From the NCBI GenBank assembly GCA_021848545.1, contig JAJZUL010000002.1, positions 1 to 64,000 on the forward strand: DNA of 64,000 bases. The letters are read 5' to 3'. This stretch comes from Pseudomonadota bacterium. GTDB taxonomy: Bacteria; Pseudomonadota; Alphaproteobacteria; Rhodospirillales; Magnetospirillaceae. The position numbers and the translations under genes were made by a program. This document shows positions 43,568-53,612 of the stretch, piece by piece. Under the pieces are notes generated by a model. It was given only the letters and a program-made list of their open reading frames with translations. It was not told where the DNA came from and ran no database searches. Numbering within the stretch: position 1 is the stretch's first letter; the number at the start of each line of letters is the position of its first letter.

Positions 43568-45460
43568 CTAGGGGTCCTGACGCCCGCTCACGCCGCCGCG
43601 ACGGACGTATCCCAGCAGCGCCGCCAGGGCCGCCGGGGTTATACCCGGAATGCGCCCCGCCGCCCCCAGACTCGCCGGCCGCGCCGCGCTCAATTTCTGG
43701 CGGATTTCCGTCGATAACGACCCGATCGCCCCGTAATCCAGATCCTTCGGCAAAGCCAGGGATTCCTCCCGCCGATAGCGGGCGATATCCGCCTCCTGCC
43801 GGCCCACATACCCCTGATACCGCCCCTCGATGGCGAGGCGGTTGAGAACATTGCCGTCGATGTCCCCGATTTCCGGCCAGATCGATACCAGCCGGTCGCG
43901 ATCGCAATCCGGATAGGCCAGCAGATCCCAGGCGCTGCGCGCCACCCCGTCGAGATTGACCGCGATCCCCGCCTCTCTCAGGCGGTTGGGCGACGCCCGC
44001 AGCGCCAGCAACCGCTCCCGCCCCTCCGCCAGCCGTTCGGCCATGGCGGTGAAATGCCGTTCCCGTTCCCCGCCCACCACGCCCAAGGCGCAGCCCCGCC
44101 CCGTCAGGCGCAGATCGGCGTTATCTGCCCGCAAGGTCAGACGATATTCCGCCCGCGAGGTGAACATCCGATAGGGCTCCGCGGTCCCCCGCGTCACCAG
44201 GTCGTCGATCATCACCCCGATATAGGCCTCGCCCCGATCCCAGGTCACGGGCTCGGAACCACCGGCGCGCCGCGCCGCGTTCAGCCCCGCCACCAATCCC
44301 TGACCCCCCGCTTCCTCATAGCCGGTGGTGCCGTTGATCTGACCGGCCAGAAACAATCCCCGCACCGCCTTGCTCTCCAACCCATGGGTCAGGGCGCGGG
44401 GATCGACGTAATCATATTCGATGGCATAGCCGGGGCGCAGCATCACCGCCCGCTCCAGGCCGGGAATGGTGGCGATCATCTTTTCCTGGATCTCGGCCGG
44501 CAACGACGTGGAGATGCCGTTGGGATAGATTGTGGGATCATCGAGCCCTTCCGGCTCCAGAAAAATCTGATGACGCTCCTTGTCGGCGAACCGCACCAGC
44601 TTGTCCTCGATGGACGGACAATAGCGCGGACCGACGCTTTCGATCCGCCCCGAATACATCGCCGACCGATGGAGGTTGTCACGGATCAGCTGGTGGGTCC
44701 GCCCGCTGGTGAAGGTGATTCCGCACCGGATTTGCGGCACCTCGATTCGATCGGTGAGATAGGAGAACGGAACCGGCGGATCGTCGCCGGCCTGCATCTC
44801 CAATCCCGACCAATCGATGGTCCGGCCATCCAGCCGCGGCGGCGTTCCGGTTTTCAATCGCCCCAAGGGCAGGCCCAGCCGGTCCAGGGTCGCCGACAAA
44901 CCATAGGCGGGGGCGTCCCCCATGCGACCCGCCGGCCAGCGGCGATCCCCGCAATGGATCAATCCCCGCAGGAACGTCCCGGTGGTCAACACCACCCCGC
45001 CGCAAGCGATCCGCCGGCCATCCGCCAGCACGATACCGGCCACCGTATCCTGATCAAGGATCACGTCCTCGACGGTTCCGGCCACCAGGGTCAGACCCGA
45101 CTGCCGGCTCAACAGATCGCCCATGGCGGCGCGGTACAGGGCGCGGTCGGCCTGGGCGCGTGGGCCATGCACCGCCGGCCCCTTGCTGAGGTTGAGCATG
45201 CGGAACTGAATGCCGGCCCGATCGATGGCCCGGCCCATCACGCCGTCCAGGGCGTCGATTTCCCGGACCAACTGCCCCTTGGCCAGACCGCCGATCGCCG
45301 GATTGCACGACATTTCGCCGATAGTATCCAGACGTTGGGTCACCAACAGGGTGTCGGCCCCCATGCGCGCCGCCGCCGCCGCCGCCTCGCACCCGGCATG
45401 GCCGCCGCCGATCACCACCACATCCGCCTTGCGGTCCCAATCCGGTTTCACGTGAAACAT
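43568..45460 (-). CDS. mnmG: tRNA uridine-34 carboxymethylaminomethyl synthase MnmG
   Basis: A 630-residue FAD protein (GidA) that, with MnmE, adds a carboxymethylaminomethyl group to wobble uridine 34. The FAD loop [22 protein letters not shown] is near residue 14. [30 protein letters not shown] and [24 protein letters not shown] are clear, and the insertion and C-terminal helical domains follow. The first five codons overlap a parS palindrome (MFHVKP), so the coding start and a ParB site share sequence. Confidence 0.98.
   Translation of the reverse strand: MFHVKPDWDRKADVVVIGGGHAGCEAAAAAARMGADTLLVTQRLDTIGEMSCNPAIGGLAKGQLVREIDALDGVMGRAIDRAGIQFRMLNLSKGPAVHGPRAQADRALYRAAMGDLLSRQSGLTLVAGTVEDVILDQDTVAGIVLADGRRIACGGVVLTTGTFLRGLIHCGDRRWPAGRMGDAPAYGLSATLDRLGLPLGRLKTGTPPRLDGRTIDWSGLEMQAGDDPPVPFSYLTDRIEVPQIRCGITFTSGRTHQLIRDNLHRSAMYSGRIESVGPRYCPSIEDKLVRFADKERHQIFLEPEGLDDPTIYPNGISTSLPAEIQEKMIATIPGLERAVMLRPGYAIEYDYVDPRALTHGLESKAVRGLFLAGQINGTTGYEEAGGQGLVAGLNAARRAGGSEPVTWDRGEAYIGVMIDDLVTRGTAEPYRMFTSRAEYRLTLRADNADLRLTGRGCALGVVGGERERHFTAMAERLAEGRERLLALRASPNRLREAGIAVNLDGVARSAWDLLAYPDCDRDRLVSIWPEIGDIDGNVLNRLAIEGRYQGYVGRQEADIARYRREESLALPKDLDYGAIGSLSTEIRQKLSAARPASLGAAGRIPGITPAALAALLGYVRRGGVSGRQDP
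45444..45459. promoter_or_regulatory. parS site 2 (15 of 16)
   Basis: GGTTTCACGTGAAACA differs from the parS consensus only at the first base. It overlaps the first codons of mnmG, 1.9 kb from site 1. Confidence 0.85.
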
Positions 45461-45467
45461 ACCCTCG

Positions 45468-46781
45468 TCACTTTCCGATGCAGAAATCCCGGAACACCAC
45501 GTCCAGAACCTCCTCGATATCCATATGGCCGGTGATCCGTCCCAAGGCCCGCCCCGCCTCGCGAATCTCTTCGGCCGCCATCTCGACTTCCGGCGCCGCC
45601 CCGAAGCGCCGCAAACACTCCACCGCCATCGCTGTCGCCGCCCGGTGGCGATCGCGGGTGAATACGGCGCTGCCGGCCAACCGGCCCTCCGCCGCCCCGG
45701 CCAGGGCCGCCATCACCCCGTCGAGGCCGGCGCCGCTGATCGCCGAAACCCCCAGAACCGGCCGGCCGGCGATCGTCGCCGGCACCTCCCCGGCCAAATC
45801 GATCTTGTTCATCACCACCAATGCCCGGTCGTCGATCATCGCCAGACTATCCCCGTCCCGGTCGGGCAAGGCCGTCGCGTCGAACACCACGAGGGTCACA
45901 TCCGCCTGTTCGGCCCGCGCTCGGGCACGACGCACACCTTCGGCTTCAACCACATCCTCGGCCTCCCGCAAACCGGCGGTATCGGCGATGGTCACCGGCC
46001 AGCCATCGAGATCGAGATGGATTTCGACAATATCGCGGGTCGTCCCGGCCATGGTCGAAACGATGGCCGCCTCCCGCCCGGCGATGCGGTTCACCAGACT
46101 GGATTTCCCGACATTGGGCGCGCCGATCACCGCCACATGGCAGCCGTCCCGCAACCGCTCTCCCCGCCGATCGTCGGCCAGAGCCGTTTCCATCTCCGCC
46201 ATCAAAGCGTCGACCATTTCCCGCGCCGTCCCGGTCACATCGTCGGGAACGTCCTCGTCGGTGAAATCGATGGCCGCCTCCAGCAAGGCCAGCACCCCCA
46301 CCAGCCGCGCCCGCCACTCCCCCACCACGCGTCCCAGACGCCCGTCCAATTGCAGCAACGCCTGACGCCGCTGCTGGGCGGTCTCCGCCGCCACCAGATC
46401 GGCCGTCGCCTCGGCCCGGGTCAGATCCATCTTGCCGTTGACCACCGCGCGGCGGGAAAATTCTCCCGGCTCCGCCGGCCGCAATCCCAATGCCAGCAGC
46501 GCTTCCCGCACGGCGCGCTCCACCGCGCGGCCGCCATGGAGATGCAGTTCCACCACATCCTCGCCGGTAAAACTGGCCGGGCCGGGAAACCACAAAATCA
46601 GACCGTCATCGATGATTTCGCCCATCTGGTCGCGCACCCGCCCGCGCGTCGCCACCCGCGCGGGGATCGCGCCGCCGATCAAAGCCGTCAGAGCGGCCCC
46701 CGCCTCCGGCCCCGACAGGCGATAGACGGCGATACCGACCGCCCCCCGGCCGCTGGCCAAAGCGAAGATGGTGTCCGACAC
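45468..46781 (-). CDS. mnmE: tRNA modification GTPase MnmE
   Basis: A 437-residue MnmE (TrmE), the partner of MnmG. The N-terminal folate-binding domain starts [21 protein letters not shown]. The G domain carries [14 protein letters not shown] near residue 222, DTAGLR near 266 and NKID near 330. The protein ends in CIGK, the conserved CXGK motif needed for the modification. It lies 7 bp before mnmG on the same strand. Confidence 0.98.
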   Translation of the reverse strand: MSDTIFALASGRGAVGIAVYRLSGPEAGAALTALIGGAIPARVATRGRVRDQMGEIIDDGLILWFPGPASFTGEDVVELHLHGGRAVERAVREALLALGLRPAEPGEFSRRAVVNGKMDLTRAEATADLVAAETAQQRRQALLQLDGRLGRVVGEWRARLVGVLALLEAAIDFTDEDVPDDVTGTAREMVDALMAEMETALADDRRGERLRDGCHVAVIGAPNVGKSSLVNRIAGREAAIVSTMAGTTRDIVEIHLDLDGWPVTIADTAGLREAEDVVEAEGVRRARARAEQADVTLVVFDATALPDRDGDSLAMIDDRALVVMNKIDLAGEVPATIAGRPVLGVSAISGAGLDGVMAALAGAAEGRLAGSAVFTRDRHRAATAMAVECLRRFGAAPEVEMAAEEIREAGRALGRITGHMDIEEVLDVVFRDFCIGK

Positions 46782-46809
46782 TTAACCGATCCCGAATGTA
46801 CGGCGATTC

Positions 46810-47148
46810 TCAGGCCACGGCGTCCGGTGCCACCATCAACCGCTCGACCCGGCCGCCTTCCATCACATGAACCCGCAGAACCTCGTCCACATCGTCATGG
46901 GTGCGGACGGCATACCATATCCCTTCAGGATAAATCACCATCACCGGCCCCAATTCACAACGATCCAGACAGCCGGCCGAATTGACCCGGACATCGCCCA
47001 GGCCCGCCTCCTTGGCCCGGACCTTCAGATAGTCGCGCAACGCCTCCGATCCGCCGGCGGCACAGGACCCCCTTTTATGCCCATCGGGCCGCCGATTGGT
47101 GCACACGAACAGATGGACGCGATAAAACAAGGACGGGTCGGTTTTCAC
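46810..47148 (-). CDS. Thioredoxin-like 2Fe-2S ferredoxin
   Basis: A 112-residue protein of the (2Fe-2S) ferredoxin family with a thioredoxin-like fold. Four cysteines fit the cluster: HLFVCTNRRPDGHKRGSC (two) and NSAGCLDRCELGPVM (two). Relatives resemble Aquifex-type ferredoxins and the NuoE C-terminal domain; the electron partner is unknown. The start is a GTG whose last base overlaps the stop of the small upstream gene (GTGA). Confidence 0.88.
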   Translation of the reverse strand: MKTDPSLFYRVHLFVCTNRRPDGHKRGSCAAGGSEALRDYLKVRAKEAGLGDVRVNSAGCLDRCELGPVMVIYPEGIWYAVRTHDDVDEVLRVHVMEGGRVERLMVAPDAVA

Positions 47149-47396
47149 TCTTTTTTCTCCTTATGGCCGCTCCCGGTGAATTGCGACCAGAACATGGCCT
47201 GCAATTGCTCCAGATTCTGGGCCTGCATCGGCAGCCAATTCTTCATCAGGGTTTCCGGGTCCATCCCCGCCAGGGCCGCCCGCATCCGCTCCTGCATATC
47301 GGCCATGACCGCGTCCTGCATGGGCTTCCAATCGGGAAGACCGAAAAAGGTCCGGGCCTCCTCCGGCGTGCAATCGATATCGACGGTGATCTTCAT
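47145..47396 (-). CDS. Small DUF6489-like protein
   Basis: An 83-residue protein beginning [20 protein letters not shown], which I associate with the alphaproteobacterial DUF6489 family (from memory). One short strand at the N-terminus is followed by amphipathic helices ([30 protein letters not shown]), and the end is lysine/glutamate-rich. The start at 47396 drops a poor 20-codon extension. It may be a phasin-like or binding protein; the function is unknown. It is translationally coupled to the 2Fe-2S gene. Confidence 0.75.
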   Translation of the reverse strand: MKITVDIDCTPEEARTFFGLPDWKPMQDAVMADMQERMRAALAGMDPETLMKNWLPMQAQNLEQLQAMFWSQFTGSGHKEKKE

Positions 47397-47518
47397 CTGT
47401 TCCCGCCCTTCTCCTGGAGGTCGATGCGGGCGCCCCCGCTCGACTTGCCAAACCATGTCGGCGTTCCAACCTAAGCTGTCAATCCATACCGCGCAACGCC
47501 AGCCAAGGTGCGCCCGCC

Positions 47519-49531
47519 ATGCCCAACCGGCTTGCCCAAGAGACCAGTCCCTATCTGCTCCAACACCGGGACAACCCGGTCGATTGGTGGCCTTGGACCG
47601 CCGAAGCCCTGGCCGCCGCCCAGGCCCAGGACAAACCCATCCTCCTATCGGTCGGTTACGCCGCCTGCCATTGGTGCCATGTCATGGCCCATGAAAGTTT
47701 CGACGACCCGGAGATCGCCGCCCTGATGAACCGGTCCTTCATCAACATCAAGGTCGATCGCGAGGAACGTCCCGATCTCGACGCCATTTATCAGCAGGCC
47801 CTGGCGGCCACCGGCCAATCGGGCGGCTGGCCTTTGACCATGTTCCTTACCCCCGATGGACGGCCCTTTTGGGGCGGAACCTATTTCCCGCCGGCGCCCC
47901 GCTACGGCCGCCCCGGTTTTCCCGATCTGTTGCAAGGAATCGCCACGATCTGGAGCGAACGGCGCGACCGGATCGACACCAATATCGCCGCCCTGGCCAA
48001 AGCCCTCCACCCCTCTCCTCCGACGCCCGGCGGCCGAACCCTGTCCATGGCCCTGCTCGATCACGGCGCCATGGGTTTGCTGCCGGCTGTCGATCCCGTC
48101 CATGGTGGTCTTCGCGGTACGCCCAAATTTCCCCAGCCCGGCATTTTCGACTATCTGTGGCGCGCCTGGTTGCGCACCGGCGAAATCCGCCTCCGCGACG
48201 CCGTTTTGCTGACCATGGACCGCATATGCCAGGGGGGCGTTTACGATCATCTCGGCGGTGGGCTGATGCGCTATTCCACCGACGAGGTCTGGCTGGCGCC
48301 GCATTTCGAAAAGATGCTCTACGACAACGCCCAATTCATCGACCTGCTGACGTCGCTCTGGCAGGCCACCGGCACATCGCTTTATCGCCATCGGGTGGCT
48401 GAAACCGTGGATTGGTGCCTTCGCGAAATGATCGCCGAGGATGGCGCCTTCGCCGCGACCCTTGATGCCGACAGCGACGGCCAGGAAGGCCTTTTCTATA
48501 CCTGGAAAGCCGATGAAATCGCCCGGCATCTGGATCCCGATACCGCGTCCCTGTTTTCCCGCGCCTATGACGTCACCGCCGAGGGCAATTGGGAACACGG
48601 CCGCACCATCCTGCGCCGCCTTGATCACCCCACGGGCGCCAAGATCGAAGACCGCCTCGCCCACGCCCGCGCCACCCTGTGGGCCGTACGCGAAGACCGG
48701 GTTCGGCCCGGCCGCGACGACAAGGTTCTGGCCGACTGGAACGGCATGCTGATCGCCGCTTTGGCCAATGCCGGCTTTGCCTTTGAAAGGCCGGACTGGC
48801 TGGACGCGGCCCGCAAAGCCTACGACGTGGTTCGCCAGCGTATGGCCTTGCCCGATCACCGCCTCGCCCATTCCCTCTGCCAGGGGCGGATCGGCGAGAT
48901 CGGTCTGCTCGACGATCTTGCCACCATGGCCCGCGCCGCCATCATCCTGGCCGAAGTCACCGGCGACACCACCTATCTCGACCATGCCAAAGCCTGGGTG
49001 AGCGCCGCCGACCGCTACCATTGGGACGGGAACGACGGCGGTTATTTCCAAACCGCCACCGATGCACCCCACATCATCCATCGTCTGAAACCCATCGAGG
49101 ACGGGGCGACGCCATCGGCCAACGGCATCATGGCTCAGGTTCTGGTCCGGTTGTGGCACCATACCCGAACCGAATCCTACCTTCAGCGCGTCCAATCCCT
49201 TTTCGACGCTTTTTCCACCTTGGCGACAAGCCAGCCTTATCGGGTCACGTCGCTTCTGGCCGCCTATGAGCAGTTGGATAATCCCGTCGAGATCGTCATC
49301 GCCGGCCCGCGGGACCGCGCCGATACCAAGGCCTTGCTGGGGGTCGTCGCCATCGCCCCCCTGCCCACCCGCATCATCATCACCGGCGGTTCAAGGACGC
49401 TGCCCCCACACCACCCCGCCCATGGCAAAGCCGAAATCGACGGTGCCACCGCGATCCATGTCTGCCGCCATCAAACCTGTTCGCCGCCGGTAACCAGTCC
49501 CCAAGAGCTCCATCATCTGTTAAGGATATAG
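47519..49531 (+). CDS. Thioredoxin-domain protein, DUF255/YyaL family
   Basis: A 670-residue protein. The N-terminal DUF255 thioredoxin-like domain (residues 1-165) has [24 protein letters not shown] and the motif [15 protein letters not shown], with Cys-X-X-Cys (CHWC). The remainder is an (alpha/alpha)6-barrel like that of glycosidases and N-acyl-glucosamine epimerases ([47 protein letters not shown]). The human relative is SPATA20. The reaction is not established. AAGGTG lies upstream of the ATG. It is divergent from the two small genes. Confidence 0.93.
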   Translation: MPNRLAQETSPYLLQHRDNPVDWWPWTAEALAAAQAQDKPILLSVGYAACHWCHVMAHESFDDPEIAALMNRSFINIKVDREERPDLDAIYQQALAATGQSGGWPLTMFLTPDGRPFWGGTYFPPAPRYGRPGFPDLLQGIATIWSERRDRIDTNIAALAKALHPSPPTPGGRTLSMALLDHGAMGLLPAVDPVHGGLRGTPKFPQPGIFDYLWRAWLRTGEIRLRDAVLLTMDRICQGGVYDHLGGGLMRYSTDEVWLAPHFEKMLYDNAQFIDLLTSLWQATGTSLYRHRVAETVDWCLREMIAEDGAFAATLDADSDGQEGLFYTWKADEIARHLDPDTASLFSRAYDVTAEGNWEHGRTILRRLDHPTGAKIEDRLAHARATLWAVREDRVRPGRDDKVLADWNGMLIAALANAGFAFERPDWLDAARKAYDVVRQRMALPDHRLAHSLCQGRIGEIGLLDDLATMARAAIILAEVTGDTTYLDHAKAWVSAADRYHWDGNDGGYFQTATDAPHIIHRLKPIEDGATPSANGIMAQVLVRLWHHTRTESYLQRVQSLFDAFSTLATSQPYRVTSLLAAYEQLDNPVEIVIAGPRDRADTKALLGVVAIAPLPTRIIITGGSRTLPPHHPAHGKAEIDGATAIHVCRHQTCSPPVTSPQELHHLLRI

Positions 49532-49557
49532 GGGTTCAACATCCCCTTTTCGGTCCC

Positions 49558-50007
49558 ATGCCTCAACTGGCCTTCAATACCCCGATGGGTCCTCTCGCCA
49601 TTGCCGAAGAGGATGGCCGTATCGTCTCCGTCGATTGGGGATGGCCGGCGCGATCCGAGGAAACGCCTCTTTTGTGTCGGGCCCGCGATCAATTGGACCT
49701 TTATTTCACCGGCGATTCCGCGGGCTTCGATCTTCCCCTCGACCCGCCGGGCACGGCCTTTCAGCGCCGGGTATGGCAGGACATGGTCCGTATTCCGTTC
49801 GGAACCGTTCGCACCTATGGCGACCTTGCCGCCGCGCTGGGCACATCACCCCGCGCCATCGGCCTGGCCTGTGGCCGCAATCCCCTTCCCATCCTCATCC
49901 CCTGTCACCGGGTCATCGCCGCCGGTGGGCATATCGGTGGCTATTCCGGTCTTGAGGGTGTAAGCACCAAGCGGTATCTACTCAATCTGGAAGGTATTTA
50001 TTTGTGA
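49558..50007 (+). CDS. ogt: Methylated-DNA-protein cysteine methyltransferase
   Basis: A 149-residue O6-alkylguanine repair protein. The helix-turn-helix TVRTYGDLAAALGTSPRAIGLA and the active-site sequence NPLPILIPCHRVI with acceptor Cys at about residue 116 are intact. GGHIGGYSGLEGVSTKRYLL closes the domain. There is no AdaA domain, so it is the constitutive Ogt type. It follows the DUF255 gene by 26 bp and may be co-transcribed. An imperfect 11-bp hairpin follows at 50025-50058. Confidence 0.95.
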   Translation: MPQLAFNTPMGPLAIAEEDGRIVSVDWGWPARSEETPLLCRARDQLDLYFTGDSAGFDLPLDPPGTAFQRRVWQDMVRIPFGTVRTYGDLAAALGTSPRAIGLACGRNPLPILIPCHRVIAAGGHIGGYSGLEGVSTKRYLLNLEGIYL

Positions 50008-50024
50008 TACGCCGTATCGCAAAA

Positions 50025-50058
50025 CAGCAATCTTTAACTCAATCCTAAAAGATTGTTG
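50025..50058 (+). terminator. AT-rich hairpin after ogt
   Basis: CAGCAATCTTT (50025-50035) pairs with AAAGATTGTTG (50048-50058) at 10 of 11 positions plus one G-T pair. It has no T-run. The half-site TTAA-N7-CTAA at 50033-50047 falls inside. Confidence 0.35.
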
Positions 50059-50113
50059 ATGTATAAAGACCACAGCGCCTGAGGCGCCTCGCTCCCACAT
50101 TCGACCAAGATAC

Positions 50114-50560
50114 ATGCGCCAAGATCGCCGCCTTCGCATCAAACGCATCCTGATCGTATCCAGCATTATCTGGATGGTCGCCGTAACCTCGGTGGTGCTT
50201 CTGACCCTGCCGCGGCAAGCGACCTTGACCATGGAATCACCGCAAATTCAGCGTGAACTCGCCCGCGATTGCTCGGGAACGTTCAAGCAGCGTTTCCGCT
50301 GCAAGCAGACCATCATTCTGAATACCAGCCAGCGAACCTTCAGCGATCTCGCCCTACGGCTGCTGGCGGTGGTGGCGGGACCGATCGCGGCTGCGGTCTA
50401 TTTCGTCCGCTATTGCCGGCCCGACCCGATTCAGCCCCGCCCGGCGACCCCATCCGCACCCGACGACATGTCATGGAAAAAAGCGGCGGAACAGCGCATC
50501 CACCAGCCGAAATCGGCTGGCGACGAAGACGATTCGTCCGATCCTCCCCCGTTGTGGTGA
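50114..50560 (+). CDS. Uncharacterised two-helix membrane protein
   Basis: A 148-residue protein I do not recognise. The N-terminus is basic (RQDRRLRIKR), followed by a hydrophobic helix at about residues 12-32 (ILIVSSIIWMVAVTSVVLL). A short periplasmic-type loop holds two cysteines (ARDCSGTFKQRFRCKQ). The second helix is at about 80-98 (LALRLLAVVAGPIAAAVYFV), and a Pro/Asp-rich tail follows. The two cysteines could form a disulfide. It stands alone between ogt and the convergent rho, with strong terminators behind it. Confidence 0.6.
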   Translation: MRQDRRLRIKRILIVSSIIWMVAVTSVVLLTLPRQATLTMESPQIQRELARDCSGTFKQRFRCKQTIILNTSQRTFSDLALRLLAVVAGPIAAAVYFVRYCRPDPIQPRPATPSAPDDMSWKKAAEQRIHQPKSAGDEDDSSDPPPLW

Positions 50561-50606
50561 GATTCGGACCAATCTGCCATCACGCTCTGATGTATTGATT
50601 AATACC

Positions 50607-50637
50607 AAATCCCGATGAGAGTGACTCATCGGGATTT
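50607..50637. terminator. Terminator hairpin 1 between the small membrane gene and rho
   Basis: Perfect 12-bp arms (50607-50618, 50626-50637) around a 7-base loop. On the minus strand it is the second hairpin after rho. On the plus strand it follows the small membrane gene. Confidence 0.65.
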
Positions 50638-50654
50638 GAGCGAAACCCGCTCGT

Positions 50655-50690
50655 GATCGGGTCGCGTCGCTGGTGCGATTCGACCCGATC
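50655..50690. terminator. Terminator hairpin 2 after rho
   Basis: Perfect 10-bp arms (50655-50664, 50681-50690) enclose an inner 4-bp stem with loop TGGT. It begins 10 bp after the rho stop on the minus strand. Both hairpins together isolate rho from the plus-strand genes. Confidence 0.65.
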
Positions 50691-50699
50691 AAATCCGGG

Positions 50700-51956
50700 C
50701 TAGCTGTTCATCGCTTCGAAGAAATCGTTGTTGTTCTTCGAATGCTTCAGCTTATCCACCAGGAATTCCATCGCATCCACCACGCCCATGGGCATAAGGA
50801 TGCGCCGCAGCACCCACATCTTGGACAGGGTCGATTTCTCGACCAGCAATTCCTCCTTGCGGGTTCCCGACCGGGTGATGTCGATGGCCGGGAAAGTGCG
50901 CTTGTCCGACAATTTCCGGTCCAGGATGATTTCCGAGTTACCGGTTCCCTTGAATTCCTCGAAGATCACCTCGTCCATACGGCTGCCGGTATCGATCAGC
51001 GCCGTGGCGATGATGGTCAGCGATCCGCCTTCCTCGATATTGCGGGCGGCGCCGAAAAACCGCTTGGGCCGCTGCAAGGCGTTGGCGTCGACGCCGCCGG
51101 TCAGAACCTTGCCCGAGCTGGGTACCACCGTGTTATAGGCGCGCGCCAGACGCGTGATCGAATCCAGCAGGATGACCACGTCGCGTTTGTGCTCCACCAA
51201 CCGCTTGGCTTTTTCCAGAACCATCTCCGTCACCTGGACATGGCGCGAAGCCGGTTCGTCGAAGGTGGAACTGATCACCTCGCCCTTCACCGAACGGGCC
51301 ATATCGGTGACTTCTTCCGGCCGTTCGTCGATCAACAGAACGATCAGATACACTTCCGGCTGATTGGCGGAAATGGCATGGGCGATGTTCTGCAACATCA
51401 CCGTCTTGCCGGTGCGGGGCGGTGCCACGATCAGGGCGCGCTGTCCCTTGCCCAGGGGCGCCACCAGATCGATGACCCGGGTGGTCAAATCCTTGGAACC
51501 GGGGCTGTCGATTTCCAGATGCAGCCGCCGATCCGGATAAAGCGGGGTCAGATTGTCGAAATTGATCCGATGCCGCACATTTTCCGGCGGTTCGAAATTG
51601 ATCGAATTGACCTTCAGCAGCGCGAAGTAACGCTCGCCATCCTTGGGCGCCCGGATCTGGCCCTCCACCGTGTCGCCGGTGCGCAGGCCGAAGCGGCGGG
51701 CCTGGCTGGGACTGACATAGATATCGTCCGGACCCGGCAGATAATTGGCTTCCGGGCTGCGCAAAAACCCGAATCCGTCTTGAAGGATCTCCAAAACGCC
51801 ATCGCCGTAAATCGGCGTATCGTTGTCTGCCAACTGCTTGAGAATGGCAAACATCATATCCTGCTTACGCAGGGTGCTTGCGTTCTCAATCTGTAATTCT
51901 TCCGCGAAAGACAACAATTCCGCTGGCGTTTTTTTCTTAAGATCTTGGAGATGCAT
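50700..51956 (-). CDS. rho: Transcription termination factor Rho
   Basis: A 418-residue hexameric RNA helicase. The start [20 protein letters not shown] at 51956 gives the standard length. The RNA-binding cold-shock fold ([33 protein letters not shown]) is near residue 60. The ATPase has Walker [15 protein letters not shown] near 180, and [13 protein letters not shown] near 210. A TTGACA promoter lies about 150 bp upstream. In the conserved alphaproteobacterial order it is the fourth gene from the origin on this side. Confidence 0.98.
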   Translation of the reverse strand: MHLQDLKKKTPAELLSFAEELQIENASTLRKQDMMFAILKQLADNDTPIYGDGVLEILQDGFGFLRSPEANYLPGPDDIYVSPSQARRFGLRTGDTVEGQIRAPKDGERYFALLKVNSINFEPPENVRHRINFDNLTPLYPDRRLHLEIDSPGSKDLTTRVIDLVAPLGKGQRALIVAPPRTGKTVMLQNIAHAISANQPEVYLIVLLIDERPEEVTDMARSVKGEVISSTFDEPASRHVQVTEMVLEKAKRLVEHKRDVVILLDSITRLARAYNTVVPSSGKVLTGGVDANALQRPKRFFGAARNIEEGGSLTIIATALIDTGSRMDEVIFEEFKGTGNSEIILDRKLSDKRTFPAIDITRSGTRKEELLVEKSTLSKMWVLRRILMPMGVVDAMEFLVDKLKHSKNNNDFFEAMNS

Positions 51957-52101
51957 GAGTGATGTCCGTATCAACCGTTGTCCGGCCGCCAGCTACGCAC
52001 GATTTCCTTTGGGCACGCCCTAAGGAGCGGATGAAAATCCGGCGGGGATATCAACGTGTCTCGGGATGGGGGCTTCGACAGGCCCAAGCGACTTTTTCTC
52101 A

Positions 52102-52130
52102 CCTTTAGCCAAAGGACCGGGCGCTGTCAA
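52102..52130 (-). promoter_or_regulatory. Probable rho promoter
   Basis: On the minus strand, TTGACA (52130-52125) and TAAAGG (52107-52102) are 17 bp apart in the 214-bp gap upstream of rho. The leader is about 150 nt, which fits autoregulation of rho by early termination, seen in other bacteria. The rest of the gap shows no named feature. Confidence 0.45.
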
Positions 52131-52170
52131 ACGCCAATATCACGAAAGTTCCAAGCCCCGATCCAAAAAA

Positions 52171-52608
52171 TCAAAACGGCTTCACCACCACCAATATGAC
52201 GATCCCGATCATCAGAAGCGTCGGTATCTCATTGGCTATGCGATAAAAGCGCTGACTATGGCGGTTTCGGTCGGCGGCGAAATCGTTTTTCCACCGCATC
52301 ATCGCCCAATGGCTCGCGGTCAACAAAACCACCAGAACCAATTTGACATGCAACCAGCCAAAGCGGAAATCACCGCCGATCGTCGCCATACTGAGGCCCG
52401 CGATCCAGGCGACGACGGCCGCCGGCGTCATGATGGCGTTCATCAACCGCCGTTCCATGATCTTGAAAGTCTCGGAGGCCTGTGATCCCGGCTCGACCCC
52501 GCAATGATACACGAACAATCGCGGCAGATAGAGCAGCCCCGCCATCCATGAAATCACCGCGATCACATGCAAGGCCTTCAGCCACGGATACCATGCCGCC
52601 ATCCTCAT
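52171..52608 (-). CDS. hemJ: Protoporphyrinogen IX oxidase HemJ
   Basis: A 145-residue HemJ (UPF0093), a four-helix membrane protein that oxidises protoporphyrinogen. WLKALHVIAVISWMAGLLYLPRLFVYH holds the conserved His and Arg near residues 12-30. WLHVKLVLVVLLTASHW has the second His pair near residue 85, and RIANEIPTLLMI ends the family core. The ATG at 52608 overlaps the hemH stop as ATGA; a longer start lies inside hemH. It acts between hemE and hemH. Confidence 0.94.
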   Translation of the reverse strand: MRMAAWYPWLKALHVIAVISWMAGLLYLPRLFVYHCGVEPGSQASETFKIMERRLMNAIMTPAAVVAWIAGLSMATIGGDFRFGWLHVKLVLVVLLTASHWAMMRWKNDFAADRNRHSQRFYRIANEIPTLLMIGIVILVVVKPF

Positions 52609-53606
52609 GTTCCCCTTACCGAACAGGAAAGGCCGGCGCGAGCGCAACCATCGCATCCCATGGCCGGATTTCCCGCCAATTCGATCAAACCGGAGATGAA
52701 AGCGGGATCGGTTCCCACCGTGGGTACCCGAATATAGCCCGGTACGCCCATCCGGTCGGCCCGTTCGCGATATTCCATGTCCAATTCCACCAAAGTCTCC
52801 GAATGTTCGGAAACGAAAGCGATGGGGCAGATCACCACGGCAACGCCATCGGCCGCCGCCCGTTCCAATTCATCGTCCAGGGACGGGGCCAGCCATTTCA
52901 TCGGCCCGACCCGGCTTTGATAACAGACCGCCCAATCGCCGTCTTCCAGACCGATCTTTTCCGCCACCGCCACCGCCGTCTGCCGGATGTGGACCGGATA
53001 GGGGTCCCCACGATCGACGATTTTTTGCGGCAGGCCATGAGCGGAAAACAGCACCCGCGGTTTTCCGTGGGTCCCGGCCTGGCCCAATCCCCGCCGGACC
53101 CCGTTGGCTATCGCCGTGATCAGTCCCGGCAAACGCGGATAGCAGCAGACTTTGACCGTCGCCGCCGTCAAACCGGCTTTGCGCGCCGCCTTGGTCCAAA
53201 GCGCCACCGACGATCCGGTGGTGGTGGTGGAAAATTGCGGATAAAGCGGCAACAGAACGATGCGGTCCGCGCCCCATTCCTTGATTTCGGTCACCGCCTG
53301 TTCGGTCAGGGGATGCCAATACCGCATGGCGATGACCACACGGTGATCCGGCCCCAAGCCGGCCGCCAGCGCTTGCGCCTGCGCTTGCGTCTGCTCCAAC
53401 AGCGGTGACTTGCCGCCGATTCGATTATAAATGGCGCGCGCCACCGGCGCCCGCCGGCCGGAAATGATCTTCGCTATCAGCCATCGCAACGGCAGTGGTA
53501 AAGCGATGATGGCCGGATCGAAAAACAGGTTGAACAGAAACGGCTCGACCGCCGCGCTGTTATCGGGACCGCCCAGATTGAACAGGACAATGGCGGTTTT
53601 CGACAT
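52605..53606 (-). CDS. hemH: Ferrochelatase
   Basis: A 333-residue HemH inserting ferrous iron into protoporphyrin IX. AIVLFNLGGPDNSAAVEPFLFNLFFDP is the family start. VIAMRYWHPLTEQAV is near residue 92. The metal-site His is in VLFSAHGLPQKIV (about 187), and the conserved CPIAFVSEHSETLVELDMEY is near 275. The C-terminus has CX2CX5C (MGCDGCARAGLSC), which suggests a [2Fe-2S] cluster as in some other ferrochelatases. It follows hemE by 6 bp. Confidence 0.97.
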   Translation of the reverse strand: MSKTAIVLFNLGGPDNSAAVEPFLFNLFFDPAIIALPLPLRWLIAKIISGRRAPVARAIYNRIGGKSPLLEQTQAQAQALAAGLGPDHRVVIAMRYWHPLTEQAVTEIKEWGADRIVLLPLYPQFSTTTTGSSVALWTKAARKAGLTAATVKVCCYPRLPGLITAIANGVRRGLGQAGTHGKPRVLFSAHGLPQKIVDRGDPYPVHIRQTAVAVAEKIGLEDGDWAVCYQSRVGPMKWLAPSLDDELERAAADGVAVVICPIAFVSEHSETLVELDMEYRERADRMGVPGYIRVPTVGTDPAFISGLIELAGNPAMGCDGCARAGLSCSVRGT

Positions 53607-53612
53607 CGGTCT

